From positions 1 through 54,209 of the forward strand of contig JAPMOS010000201.1 in the NCBI GenBank assembly GCA_027972325.1: a stretch of DNA of 54,209 nt, in the 5' to 3' direction. A program made the position numbers and the translations under genes. Positions 19,296 to 30,186 of this stretch are shown here, piece after piece; within the stretch, counting starts at the first letter, position 1, and each line of letters starts with the position of its first letter. The stretch comes from Paratrimastix pyriformis (Eukaryota; Preaxostyla; Paratrimastigidae). The notes beneath the pieces are model-generated. The model saw only the letters and a program-made list of their open reading frames with translations, had not been told where the DNA came from and did not search any database.

Positions 19296-19649
19296 ATGGA
19301 TCCAGCCCCGTTGTGGGCTTTGGAGGCGATGTTGAGGAAGGAGGCCGGGAGTCGCATGGTGCAGGTCAACTATGAGGGCCGCCCGAGAGATGGGGAAACG
19401 CTTTACAACTGGAGGGGGATATCGGAGGCGGTGGTGACGAAGGTGATGAGGAGGTTGAGAGCGAAGTGCGGCTTTAAGATGGAATACGCGAATGCATGTA
19501 GACTGGCAGCGGAAATGGGAATTGTGGATGAAGACACTCAAAAGGAGGTGGGAAGCGAGCTGGCAGGAATCAGGAAAACGATGCTCATAGCGATTCAGCA
19601 AAGGAAGAAGTGCGAAAAATTCGAGGCAGGAATGAAAGAAGAGCTGTAG
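19296..19649 (+). CDS. LINE C-terminal segment, hypothetical
   Basis: A 117-codon frame just after the previous one, reading MDPAPLWALEAMLRKEAGSR and ending KFEAGMKEEL. It is helical and charged. Because it follows the preceding frame by 34 bp within the same LINE, it may be the true end of ORF2 in a shifted frame or a small separate ORF. No domain is recognised. Confidence 0.4.
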   Translation: MDPAPLWALEAMLRKEAGSRMVQVNYEGRPRDGETLYNWRGISEAVVTKVMRRLRAKCGFKMEYANACRLAAEMGIVDEDTQKEVGSELAGIRKTMLIAIQQRKKCEKFEAGMKEEL

Positions 19650-19830
19650 TCCGGAAGTCGGCGGAGACCGCCCCTGGGGGGACGGTAGCCGACCCATGAA
19701 CTCCCTGGGGTGCTCTTTCTGCAGGACTTGTCCTGCGGGAAGGCGGCCCGGGGGGGATCATGTTACCCGCGGGCTTCGGCCCGATTCCGGACTCGGCGCA
19801 AGCCGGGAAGTATCACACACACACACACAC
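19650..19830 (+). promoter_or_regulatory. LINE 3' UTR with stacked hairpins and (CA)n tail
   Basis: Contains a perfect 7-bp hairpin (GCAGGAC-TT-GTCCTGC, about 19720-19740), the UUCG hairpin CGGGC-TTCG-GCCCG at 19770-19783, and a GNRA-capped hairpin CGGC-GCAA-GCCG near 19793-19804. GTAT and a (CA)n run follow to the target duplication. The order ATGTTACCC, UUCG hairpin, GTATC, CA-rich tail is shared with both small retroelements. Confidence 0.75.
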
Positions 19831-19840
19831 GCAGTCCAAC
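19831..19840 (+). repeat. LINE target-site duplication, right
   Basis: GCAGTCCAAC directly follows the (CA)n tail and repeats 7903-7912. Confidence 0.9.
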
Positions 19841-20428
19841 ACAGGGCCCGGCCCTCCGTAGCGGCGGAAGAGGTAGACGTAAAGATCGGCCGGCTTGGCG
19901 AAGCGGGCCTGCCCCGCCTGGTGCCGCAGGTAGACCGCGTTGGTGCGCGGGTTGGCCCGGGCGTTCATCTCGGCCAACTTCGCACTCGGAGAAGGGCACA
20001 GTACATCCCAGCGCCAGTTGACGGGCCCCTCGTGGCCTCGCTGGAAGACCTCGATGGGCAGCTCCACCTCCTCAGGGCGGGGGGCTCCCGGTGAGAGCGA
20101 CGGCCGGGGGTTGGCCTCCTCGAGGTAATCTGCGCGAAGAAGTGATGAAGAAGGACAAGTTAAAAACCAATTGTCTCGTGAAGGGAATGAATCACGGACT
20201 TCCCCAGATGGCACGAATTCGGTGATCGCTCACGAAATTGAAGCACTCGAGAGCCGGCGTCCATTGCTGGGACAAGTTGGCCTCGGTATCCATCACAATG
20301 ATGGTACCATTGGGGGCTATGAACGAGTCGAGGTACTGGGCCAGGGATCCGTAGTCCGGGGTGGGTCTGTCTCGAGGGTCGTCGGTAATGCCCCAGGGAG
20401 CATCCAACACGGCCAAGGTATACAGTGT
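19831..20428 (-). CDS. Methyltransferase catalytic exons (motif IV to motif I)
   Basis: After the 37-nt intron the protein reads TLYTLAVLDAPWGITDD, with DAPW as the catalytic motif IV (usually DPPW/Y). The next exon has EVELPIEVFQRGHEGPVNWR and then AGQARFAKPADLYVYLFRRY followed by GGPGPVLD, the KP-x-x-L helix and first strand that precede motif I in beta-class enzymes. The LINE insertion falls immediately after VLD. The variant Ala in DAPW is tolerated in some families; activity cannot be judged. An intron at 20130-20199 keeps the frame only with a GTCCGT donor. A more canonical GTGAGC donor at 20233 does not. Confidence 0.65.
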
Positions 20429-23400
20429 CTATTGAATGAAACGAGGATGTTAGTGGGGATCCAACAAGTTGGAAACTGCAGACACGGCCGGGATTATCCT
20501 TCGCGCGAAACAAGATCGCTTCGGCATCCCCGCAGTAGAACCGGGCCAAGGTTTTCCCATGAGGGATCGGGGCCCTCCGCGGGTGCGGAAAGCAGCTGGG
20601 GGCCGGAACGAGGCGCAGCGGACGCGGGCTTGGTGGTGGCCTGGGCGACTGACGCTGCTGCGGTGGCTTGGAGTGTTGTTGCTGGGCCTGGGCCGGGGTC
20701 TGGGGTTGAGGCTGAGCCGGCTGGGGCTGAGGCGACGGCTTGGCCTGGGGGCGGGCTGCGGCGGCTTGGCCTGGGGGCGGGCTGCGGCGGCTTGGCCTGG
20801 GGGCGGGCTGCGGCGGCTTGGCCTGGCTGGCTCGGGGCTTGGCTTTGGGCTCGGGCTCGGGCACCGGTTTCGACGAAGGCTGGGCTTCCTCGGTGGCCGA
20901 CTCCGGTGGGAGTGCGCAGGCCTTGACCTCATACTCGTCATCGGCCTCCGCCGCCTTGGCCTCGGCTTCGGAGGTCGGCTCGGCTTGGGAAAGAAGCGCC
21001 TTCAGGGTGGCCCGCTTGGCCGGCTCTGACTTCGGCGGCTCTGGGTGCTCGGAGGCGGCTTCCTCCCGGAGTGCCCGCCTTTCCTCACGTAGTTCCCGGT
21101 CGACGGTCTTCAGCATGCGCTTGCTGGCACGGGGATGTCGTGGTGGCCCATCTCCTCCCAGAGCCGGGCGTACGGGCAGTGCTCGGGCATCAGGTAGTCC
21201 TGCATTGCCGGTGGCAGTTGTGCCGCGCACCACCCCAGCCAGTAGCCGAGGACCAACTCGAACTCGGAGAGACGCCGGCCGTCCATGAAGGTGATCTCCT
21301 GGGGCATGTTGCCAACGTCCGTCTCGTTGAGGCGCTCGAACGGGCAGCCCAGCTCACCCAGCTCCTCGGAGAAGGCCGGGAGTCGAACCTTGCCCTTGCG
21401 GAATGGGAAGGGCCGCACGTTGAGGCAGTTCATGAAGGCAAGGTCTCGGTCCGGACGAGATGGCACCGCAGGATCTCCCGGGCGGCCTCGTCGGGGGCAG
21501 GTAGAGGACGGGGGTGGTCTCCGGCGGCCACCTCAGCTGCATCGTGGGCCTCGAGCAGCATGAAGGTCTGCTCGGCCTGCCGAATGGGCTTCTTGAGATC
21601 GGCCGCTGCAGTAGAGGTGGCCTCAGAACCACTGAACGACCCCTCCAACATGGCGCGAGCAAGCCACCGATTCATCTCCGCATCCCTGGCCTGGCGGGCA
21701 GGACGTGTGAGCGGCAGCGTGGAAATGGTTGGTGCATGCGGACCTCAAAGATGCGCCACAGGTTCGTGGCTGACGGCTGTCGCTCAACCGGGAGCTGGGA
21801 GAGGGCACACAGCATCTCCAGGGAGAAGCACTCCAGAATCTTCACAAGCTTGGCCGGGGCGTCTTCGCCTTTGGGGAAGTGCAGCTCCTTGAGGGCGGGT
21901 TCCAAATGTGTGGCAAAGTCAGGATCCTCACGGATGTAGCGCTTGGGGGCCTGATAAGGGCGGGGAGGTGGGGTGATGATAATCAATAGACGGGAGACGA
22001 CAGACTTGGAGGGATGCACGCTTGAGGTTCAGCAGGACGTCGAAGGTGCTGCTTCCAAACCGCGCGTCGTGAGTAAGCAGGTTGACCCGATGTTGCAGCT
22101 CGAGCATGGCCTCCGGATCGAGAGTGTTGTAAACGGCCACGTCGATGTAGTCCTCCTTCAGGTGCTGTGCAGGGGGAAGAGGTGCGTTGTTATGAGGGCG
22201 GAGACAACGTGCAAGAGACCTGCCGGATCTGGGGTGTAGCTTGTTGAGCTTCTCCACCCTTTGGCGAAGCTCGGTCCGCTGTTCTGCGGTGATCTCGGGC
22301 GGCAACTCGGAGACCCGGCGCGGGTCCACGATGATGCGCGCAACCTGGAACCTAGGGGCACGATTAGAGGCCGATCCACCAAAAAGAGCATTGTCAGACC
22401 GGTGCGAGCCGTCGACCACCTGGTATCGAGCCTCGTCCAGGGCCGACGTTTGGACGATTATGCTGAACAGGACGGCCGCTCCCAGCTTCTCGAACCATTC
22501 CACAATTGCTCCGAGGCGCTCGTAGGCAAGGGGCCGGGCGAGGCTCGGGCAGGGGTCGATGGAGCTCAGCAGCACATGGGCCCTCTTGCCGTGGCACTTT
22601 TCCGACAGAGAGAGATCGAAGAGCCCCCCCAACAACCCGAACAAAGCGAAAGGAATGTGCAGTCAGTAACTTGTTCAAAAAAGGGAAACGATGAAAACAG
22701 GTCACGAGTGGTGGGAGGAGGCAGGGTGGCGCGCAAGGTACGCATTGACGATATCAACGACGGACTGCATTACTTGGCGAGCGGGGTGGGAGGAGGGAGG
22801 GTGGCGCGCAAGGTACGCATTGACGAGATCAACGACGGACTGCAGTACTTGGCGAGCGGCCTCCGGGGAGAAGTCGTCCGGGTCGGTCGGCCGGGCCCGC
22901 TTGCGCTCGGCCTTCGCCTTGGGTTCGGGGCACGGCCGCCCTCGTCCGACGACGAGGAGGAGATCTCCACTGGGGCCGGGTGCTTGTGCCGGTGCCGCGG
23001 CCTGGCGTCCTCCTGGGGGCGTCGTCCGAGCCCTTCGCCTCCGCAGCCTCCTTGGCCTCATGAGGCGGCCCAGGCTTCCGGCGGGCCGGTGGCGGGGGCC
23101 GGGGCCGCGGCCTTCGCCTCCTTGGCGGCCTCCTTCTTGGACTTGGCGGCCACCGGGGCCGCCTTCTTGCCTTCTTCGGGGCCTCGCGATCCTTCTTGGG
23201 CTTGGCGGCCGCCGGGGCCGCCTTCTTGGGCTTGGGCGGGCTCGGCACATCATCGTCGTCCAGGATTCTGAAATCCAAAAAGAATCAGCTGGGAAGGCCA
23301 GAACCCGCTCCGACAGACGGCCGAGCGGCTCCAGTTCCCTTGTCCTTGTGCTCGACGGCGCCAGAGGCGGGCGTCGTCGGACGGGCGGTCAGGGCGGTCG

Positions 23401-23872
23401 GGGCCTTCGGGGCGGTAGGGGTCGGGGCAGGGGCGCTCCTGGTGCGGTGTGCGTGGCGGCGGGGCGGGAGACCTAACAAAGAACGAATTTAGCACCGAGC
23501 CGGAGGTGCGATGCAAATACGGACGAGGGCTCCTCGCGTTCGGGCTCGTCCTCCTCCCCACCGATGTCGAGGAGGAGGTCTTTACCGGCGGAATCAGGTG
23601 AGGACGGCCGGAAAAGGCCGTCAAAAGTCTGTCGAATCAGCTCCAGATGGTAGGGCGTCATGAGCCCCGCGCCCAACGGCTGGGTGAGGGAGGAGAGGCG
23701 TCGACGGAAGCTATGACAACAAGTTTCGGGAAAACGAGGGAGCGAGTAAAAACAAACCAATTGATCGCCTGGTAACCCTCGGCCCATTTCGGGGGTCCTG
23801 GCCGATCGCACCCTCGCAATACTCAATGGCTTCTTGGGGGTGTGGAACTGGTTCCAATCGATCGAGTTCATC
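19831..23872 (-). CDS. ParB-like / N6-adenine-type DNA methyltransferase gene (5' part, multi-exon)
   Basis: A minus-strand gene read through short introns, with the C-terminal end at 7423-7912 beyond the LINE. Order: an N-terminal exon from about 23872 (MNSIDWNQFHTPKKPLSIAR or the DELDRLEPVPHPQEAIEY frame), Lys/Arg/Pro-rich segments, a ParB-like domain, a helical middle (YIREDPDFATHLEPALKELH), a Pro/Ala-rich linker, then the methyltransferase. Introns whose removal keeps the frame include 20130-20199, 20429-20465 (37 nt), about 21403-21464, about 21677-21729 and about 21958-22010. Several donors start GTCCG or GTCTG. A CAG directly before the 23872 ATG looks like an acceptor, so a first exon may have been lost towards the satellite. 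A nuclear DNA-modifying role is inferred. ParB plus adenine methyltransferase is a bacterial/phage-style combination, suggesting past transfer. Confidence 0.6.
20739..20830 (-). repeat. 26-bp tandem repeat in Pro/Ala linker
   Basis: Three to four copies of a 26-bp unit containing TGGCCTGGGGGCGGGCTGCG. Three units make 78 bp, so the frame is kept. It encodes a Pro/Ala/Gln linker between the ParB-like part and the methyltransferase. Confidence 0.8.
21928..22644 (-). CDS. ParB/Srx-like domain exon of the methyltransferase gene
   Basis: Reads KRAHVLLSSIDPCPSLARPL, then ERLGAIVEWFEKLGAAVLFSI, then ARYQVVDGSHRSDNALFGG. The pattern of a residue list, a hydrophobic strand and DGxHR is that of ParB-N/sulfiredoxin-like domains, in which the [DE]GxxR box binds nucleotide. 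A helical region follows (ITAEQRTELRQRVEKLNKLH) and then DVLLNLKRASLQ before the next intron (donor GTCTGTCG). In bacterial relatives this domain often sits before an adenine methyltransferase. Assignment is from motif spacing by eye. Confidence 0.5.
   Translation of the reverse strand: MFGLLGGLFDLSLSEKCHGKRAHVLLSSIDPCPSLARPLAYERLGAIVEWFEKLGAAVLFSIIVQTSALDEARYQVVDGSHRSDNALFGGSASNRAPRFQVARIIVDPRRVSELPPEITAEQRTELRQRVEKLNKLHPRSGRSLARCLRPHNNAPLPPAQHLKEDYIDVAVYNTLDPEAMLELQHRVNLLTHDARFGSSTFDVLLNLKRASLQVCRLPSIDYHHPTSPPLSGPQALHP
22720..22860 (-). repeat. 75-bp tandem duplication coding ARQVxQSVVDxVNAYLARHP
   Basis: Two near-identical adjacent 75-bp units (22725-22799 and 22800-22874 approximately). 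On the minus strand they encode a repeated 25-residue amphipathic segment within the N-terminal half of the methyltransferase gene. The length is a multiple of three, so the frame is kept. Confidence 0.75.
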
Positions 23873-23939
23873 TGAAAACGGCAAAAGGCGCGTTAACAAA
23901 GGTTAGAACCCGGGGTAAGGTCCACCTCGCGAGTTGAAT

Positions 23940-26900
23940 GAGAACACCACCACCTCGAAAAATTCGATTTCTATTGAAAATCCATACCGCCGGTATGGAT
24001 TTTAGTACCCCCGACAAACATCGCGATACCGGTTCTGATGATGCAAATCGATGAGTTTCATCGAAAAACACTTGGGATGATGTCAGAACACCACCTCGAA
24101 AAATTCGATTTCTATTGAAAATCCATACCGCCGGTATGGATTTTAGTACCCCGACAAACATCGCGATACCGGTTCTGATGATGCAAATCGATGAGTTTCA
24201 TCGAAAAACACTTGGGATGATGTCGGAACACCACCTCGAAAAATTCGATTTCTATTGAAAATCCATACCGCCGGTATGGATTTTAGTACCCCCGACAAAC
24301 ATCGCGATACCGGTTCTGATGATGTAAATCGATGAGTTTCATCGAAAAAACACTTGGGATGATGTCGGAACACCACCTCGAAAAATTCGATTTCTATTGA
24401 AAATCCATACCGCCGGTATGGATTTTAGTACCCCGACAAACATCGCGATACCGGTTCTGATGATGCAAATCGATGAGTTTCATCGAAAAACACTTGGGAT
24501 GATGTCAGAACACCACCTCGAAAAATTCGATTTCTATTGAAAATCCATACCGCCGGTATGGATTTTAGTACCCCGACAAACATCGCGATACCGGTTCTGA
24601 TGATGCAAATCGATGAGTTTCATCGAAAAACACTTGGGATGATGTCAGAACACCACCTCGAAAAATTCGATTTCTATTGAAAATCCATACCGCCGGTATG
24701 GATTTTAGTACCGACAAACATCGCGATACCGGTTCTGATGATGCAAATCGATGAGTTTCATCGAAAAACACTTGGGATGATGTCAGAACACCACCTCGAA
24801 AAATTCGATTTCTATTGAAAATCCATACCGCCGGTATGGATTTTAGTACCGACAAACATCGCGATACCGGTTCTGATGATGCAAATCGATGAGTTTCATC
24901 GAAAAACACTTGGGATGATGTCGGAACACCACCTCGAAAAATTCGATTTCTATTGAAAATCCATACCGCCGGTATGGATTTTAGTACCGACAAACATCGC
25001 GATACCGGTTCTGATGATGCAAATCGATGAGTTTCATCGAAAAAACACTTGGGATGATGTCAGAACACCACCTCGAAAAATTCGATTTCTATTGAAAATC
25101 CATACCGCCGGTATGGATTTTAGTACCGACAAACATCGCGATACCGGTTCTGATGATGCAAATCGATGAGTTTCATCGGAAAAACACTTGGGATGATGTC
25201 AGAACACCACCTCGAAAAATTCGATTTCTATTGAAAATCCATACCGCCGGTATGGATTTTAGTACCGACAAACATCGCGATACCGGTTCTGATGATGCAA
25301 ATCGATGAGTTTCATCGAAAAACACTTGGGATGATGTCAGAACACCACCTCGAAAAATTCGATTTCTATTGAAAATCCATACCGCCGGTATGGATTTTAG
25401 TACCGACAAACATCGCGATACCGGTTCTGATGATGCAAATCGATGAGTTTCATCGAAAAACACTTGGGATGATGTCAGAACACCACCTCGAAAAATTCGA
25501 TTTCTATTGAAAATCCATACCGCCGGTATGGATTTTAGTACCCCCGACAAACATCGCGATACCGGTTCTGATGATGCAAATCGATGAGTTTCATCGAAAA
25601 ACACTTGGGATGATGTCAGAACACCACCTCGAAAAATTCGATTTCTATTGAAAATCCATACCGCCGGTATGGATTTTAGTACCGACAAACATCGCGATAC
25701 CGGTTCTGATGATGCAAATCGATGAGTTTCATCGAAAAACACTTGGGATGATGTCAGAACACCACCTCGAAAAATTCGATTTCTATTGAAAATCCATACC
25801 GCCGGTATGGATTTTAGTACCGACAAACATCGCGATACCGGTTCTGATGATGCAAATCGATGAGTTTCATCGAAAAACACTTGGGATGATGTCAGAACAC
25901 CACCTCGAAAAATTCGATTTCTATTGAAAATCCATACCGCCGGTATGGATTTTAGTACCGACAAACATCGCGATACCGGTTCTGATGATGCAAATCGATG
26001 AGTTTCATCGAAAAACACTTGGGATGATGTCAGAACACCACCTCGAAAAATTCGATTTCTATTGAAAATCCATACCGCCGGTATGGATTTTAGTACCGAC
26101 AAACATCGCGATACCGGTTCTGATGATGCAAATCGATGAGTTTCATCGAAAAAACACTTGGGATGATGTCAGAACACCACCTCGAAAAATTCGATTTCTA
26201 TTGAAAATCCATACCGCCGGTATGGATTTTAGTACCCCCGACAAACATCGCGATACCGGTTCTGATGATGCAAATCGATGAGTTTCATCGAAAAAACACT
26301 TGGGATGATGTCAGAACACCACCTCGAAAAATTCGATTTCTATTGAAAATCCATACCGCCGGTATGGATTTTAGTACCGACAAACATCGCGATACCGGTT
26401 CTGATGATGCAAATCGATGAGTTTCATCGAAAAACACTTGGGATGATGTCAGAACACCACCTCGAAAAATTCGATTTCTATTGAAAATCCATACCGCCGG
26501 TATGGATTTTAGTACCGACAAACATCGCGATACCGGTTCTGATGATGCAAATCGATGAGTTTCATCGGAAAAACACTTGGGATGATGTCGGAACACCACC
26601 TCGAAAAATTCGATTTCTATTGAAAATCCATACCGCCGGTATGGATTTTAGTACCGACAAACATCGCGATACCGGTTCTGATGATGCAAATCGATGAGTT
26701 TCATCGAAAAACACTTGGGATGATGTCAGAACACCACCTCGAAAAATTCGATTTCTATTGAAAATCCATACCGCCGGTATGGATTTTAGTACCGACAAAC
26801 ATCGCGATACCGGTTCTGATGATGCAAATCGATGAGTTTCATCGAAAAACACTTGGGATGATGTCGGAACACCACCTCGAAAAATTCGATTTCTATTGAA

Positions 26901-28055
26901 AATCCATACCGCCGGTATGGATTTTAGTACCGACAAACATCGCGATACCGGTTCTGATGATGCAAATCGATGAGTTTCATCGAAAAAACACTTGGGATGA
27001 TGTCAGAACACCACCTCGAAAAATTCGATTTCTATTGAAAATCCATACCGCCGGTATGGATTTTAGTACCGACAAACATCGCGATACCGGTTCTGATGAT
27101 GCAAATCGATGAGTTTCATCGAAAAACACTTGGGATGATGTCAGAACACCACCTCGAAAAATTCGATTTCTATTGAAAATCCATACCGCCGGTATGGATT
27201 TTAGTACCGACAAACATCGCGATACCGGTTCTGATGATGCAAATCGATGAGTTTCATCGAAAAACACTTGGGATGATGTCAGAACACCACCTCGAAAAAT
27301 TCGATTTCTATTGAAAATCCATACCGCCGGTATGGATTTTAGTACCGACAAACATCGCGATACCGGTTCTGATGATGCAAATCGATGAGTTTCATCGAAA
27401 AACACTTGGGATGATGTCAGAACACCACCTCGAAAAATTCGATTTCTATTGAAAATCCATACCGCCGGTATGGATTTTAGTACCGACAAACATCGCGATA
27501 CCGGTTCTGATGATGCAAATCGATGAGTTTCATCGGAAAAACACTTGGGATGATGTCAGAACACCACCTCGAAAAATTCGATTTCTATTGAAAATCCATA
27601 CCGCCGGTATGGATTTTAGTACCCCCGACAAACATCGCGATACCGGTTCTGATGATGCAAATCGATGAGTTTCATCGAAAAAACACTTGGGATGATGTCA
27701 GAACACCACCTCGAAAAATTCGATTTCTATTGAAAATCCATACCGCCGGTATGGATTTTAGTACCGACAAACATCGCGATACCGGTTCTGATGATGCAAA
27801 TCGATGAGTTTCATCGAAAAAACACTTGGGATGATGTCAGAACACCACCTCGAAAAATTCGATTTCTATTGAAAATCCATACCGCCGGTATGGATTTTAG
27901 TACCCCCGACAAACATCGCGATACCGGTTCTGATGATGCAAATCGATGAGTTTCATCGAAAAAACACTTGGGATGATGTCGGAACACCACCTCGAAAAAT
28001 TCGATTTCTATTGAAAATCCATACCGCCGGTATGGATTTTAGTACCGACAAACAT
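23940..28055. repeat. Main satellite array, 138-bp monomer, ~30 copies
   Basis: Head-to-tail monomers of 138 bp (for example starts at 25213 and 25351), with length variants of +1 A or +2 to +3 C. Each has a 27-nt near-perfect palindrome (13-bp arm AAAATCCATACCG around a single C), a second inverted repeat TCGATGA-GTT-TCATCGA, and a short CGAA...TTCG palindrome. Monomers are nearly identical, indicating recent homogenisation. Since 138 is a multiple of three, the minus strand stays open with a 46-residue repeat. The array ends inside a monomer at 28055 next to the duplicated gene and at the other side next to the methyltransferase gene. There is no gene in this stretch. Confidence 0.95.
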
Positions 28056-28080
28056 TTGATGGTTTAGTGGCTCTAACCTT

Positions 28081-28093
28081 GGGTAATAGCCAC
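28081..28093 (-). promoter_or_regulatory. GTGGCTATTACCC box upstream of gene copy 1
   Basis: The motif occurs here in reverse orientation (GGGTAATAGCCAC), 17 bp before the start of gene copy 1, and in forward orientation at 30265-30277 and (with one change) 30485-30497 before copy 2. It is shared upstream of both copies, so a promoter element is possible. Confidence 0.4.
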
Positions 28094-28109
28094 ACTTGAT
28101 CCCGCCAAA

Positions 28110-30186
28110 ATGCCCAAGGAAAGCACTCAGGAACTTCGTGAGACGCGCAGCGGCCGCCGTTACCCGACTCCTCGTCACTCGCGGGATGACTCCTCGGAGG
28201 AGGAACCGCGAGGCCATTCGAGGAAACGTGCGCGCGCTGAACCCAAGTCATCCGCCGCCGATGCAGCGCCGGCCTCGCCTCTTCGCCTGGACACTGTCAC
28301 CGAAGATGAAGCTGAGCAAGAGGAGACCCAACGCGCCAGCCAGGAACACGAGGCGACCGAACAGGAACAAGAGGAGATCCAACATGCCAGCCAAGATGCC
28401 GATCAACATCACCCAGTCGTCTTCATTCCATCAGCCGAGCATTCTTCCAGCAGCGAACATGCGCGGGCGAGCGTGCTACCCGAGCCGCCCACCGCCGAGC
28501 CCGAGGGCCCTGAGCCTGAGCAGACCACCGTGCCAGAGCAGACCACCGAGCCCGTGCCTGAGCAGACCACCATCGAACCTTTGGGAGACCACCACAACTG
28601 AACCCGAGGTGACTACCTCCGACCCTGTGCAGGCCACCACCACCGAACCCGCAGAACCCTCAGAACCCGAACCGGCGCAGTCCGAACTACAGCAAACCGG
28701 CACAGAACCGGAAGCCGCCGAGCAGTCCGTCCCTGGTGAACCCGAGCAGCTCGCCGAACCCGAGCAGCCCGCCGAACCTGAGCTGACCCCCGAACCCGAG
28801 CAGACCGCAGCCCCTCCTCCGACGCCCTCAAAGCAGCCCCCCAACGCCGGACCGCCCCTCCGTCGTCGTCGCTTGCCCCTCCTCCGAAACCGAGGGCGGG
28901 TTCGCCTCCCAAGAAACTGCCCGACTCCATCCCGCCCAAGACGCCAGCACAGGCTCCCCCGGCTATCAAGAGGTCCGCTCCCGTTCCCCCGACATCGATC
29001 CTGGCAACCCAGCGTTCACCGCCGCCGCCGGCTGCTGGTTCAATCGTTGCTCTCAAGACGCCTCCGCCTCCGGCATCCGTGCCTTCCAGAACCCCACGTG
29101 CAGCCCCTGTCGCGTCCTCCGCCTCACGTGCAGCCCCGGTCACCGCCACGAGCACTACTGCCACGCCTCCAGCAGTGGCTCCGGGTCGGGCTTCCGTGCC
29201 TCCCAGAACCCCACGTGCAGCCCCGGTCACCGCCACGAGCACGACTGCCACGCCTCCAGCAGTGGCTCCGGGTCGGGCTTCCGTGCCTCCCAGAACCCCA
29301 CGTGCAGCCCCGGTCACCGCCACGAGCACGACTGCAAAGCCTCCAGCAGTGGCTCCGGATCGAGCTTCCGTGCCTCCCAGAACGCCCCGCACCGCCACGA
29401 GTTCCACGTCATCAGTCCCTCCCACAACTTCGAGTCCTCATCAGCCTCTGTCGTCGTCGAACACCGCCCCCGCCCCTCAATCGGTCTGTTTTTCTGTTTT
29501 ACCTCTTGTGGGTTCCTTAAAACCTCTCCTCCAGGATCTACCTCGTCTGGCAATCGGAGACAAAGGAAGTGTTGAAACTCACTCGACAGGCATTTTACGA
29601 ACGGATCTTTCCCAAGCTGCTGGCAAGTTGGTTCCCGAGCACAAACCATCTGAATCGCGGTCTCATCGTCCCTGTTCATTTTTTCGAGACCATGGCTGAG
29701 TACCGACTCTCCGGTGCCATCTGTGTTGAGATGCACAAGGTACTTAACCGGTTGGGACTCACCTTCGGAAAAATCCTGTTTTCGATGACCTGCGGTCAAA
29801 GTGCTGATATCGAGAAGACCTACCAGTTCCTGACTTCAAGAGCCTTGATGATTCTTGTGTGTCTGGATTCCGAGGCTGCATTCGGCGTCGACCGTGCCGT
29901 CGATGGCCACATGAGGCTGGATGAGCTTGCCCTCTGGGAACGCACTTTCCCCTTCTACGTCAAGGAGGTTTTTCATGACCGTTCCATGTTGGAACTCACT
30001 GACTACTACGGAGAACAGTTCCCCAAGGTATTCCAGGCTTGCGAACGTGAATACCTCGCTCTCTCCGAAGACGAACGGAAGACCTATGACTGGTCGATTC
30101 AGTGCCACAAGTTCCGCACCAACACCTGCTACCGCGAGATTCCGGCCCATTGGGACTGTCTCTTCAAGTTCACTGGGAACGCATAA
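28110..30186 (+). CDS. Unknown two-exon protein, copy 1
   Basis: Starts at ATG 28110 in CCGCCAAAATG, the same context as copy 2. Exon 1 encodes a basic N-terminus (RETRSGRRYPTPRHSRDD), a Glu/Ala/Gln-rich part, Thr/Pro/Glu repeats (EQTTVPEQTTEP), then three roughly 75-bp repeats coding RASVPPRTPRAAPVTATSTT. The best reading frame changes around 28590, 28840 and near the end of exon 1. An intron with donor GTCTGTTT (after CAATCG, about 29484) and acceptor CTCCAG (29534) is conserved with copy 2. Exon 2 encodes about 215 folded-looking residues (FYERIFPKLLASWF ... DELALWERTFPFYVKEVF ... ERKTYDWSIQCHKFRT) ending at 30186. No family is recognised and there are no membrane segments. Function unknown. 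Confidence 0.55.
29140..29380 (+). repeat. ~75-bp coding repeats in gene copy 1
   Basis: Three consecutive copies of a unit containing TCCCAGAACCCCACGTGCAG and GCCACGAGCAC, coding a Pro/Ala/Thr-rich repeat in exon 1. They are nearly identical, so recently amplified. Confidence 0.8.

Larger units (their letters stand above)
7913..19830 (+). mobile_element. Non-LTR retrotransposon (LINE) with USP-like protease module
   Basis: An 11.9-kb insertion bounded by 10-bp duplications (GCAGTCCAAC) and ending in a (CA)n tail. Without the 1.48-kb nested element and its duplicated target, the LINE body is about 10.4 kb. Parts in order: 5' leader, ORF1 (7997-9010), a long spacer, a USP-like cysteine protease module crossing two overlapping frames (12863-13570), AP-type endonuclease, reverse transcriptase with FADD, RNase H, a CxC/H/C zinc-knuckle-like motif, and a 3' UTR with UUCG hairpins. 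Coding continuity is broken by a frame change inside the protease, an in-frame stop after the RT and a frame change inside the RNase H, so this copy is probably dead though well preserved. RNase H plus AP endonuclease places it among the later-branching LINEs; the clade needs a phylogeny. Confidence 0.9.

Noticed and set aside
23868-27489. Long minus-strand frames of 46-residue repeats (KSIPAVWIFNRNRIFRGG...)
   Set aside because: They follow only from the 138-bp satellite being a multiple of three without stops; length variants break them at random, and there is no unique coding sequence.
23940-28055. CRISPR-like regular repeats
   Set aside because: No unique spacers: the whole 138-bp unit is repeated, the context is eukaryotic and there are no cas genes.
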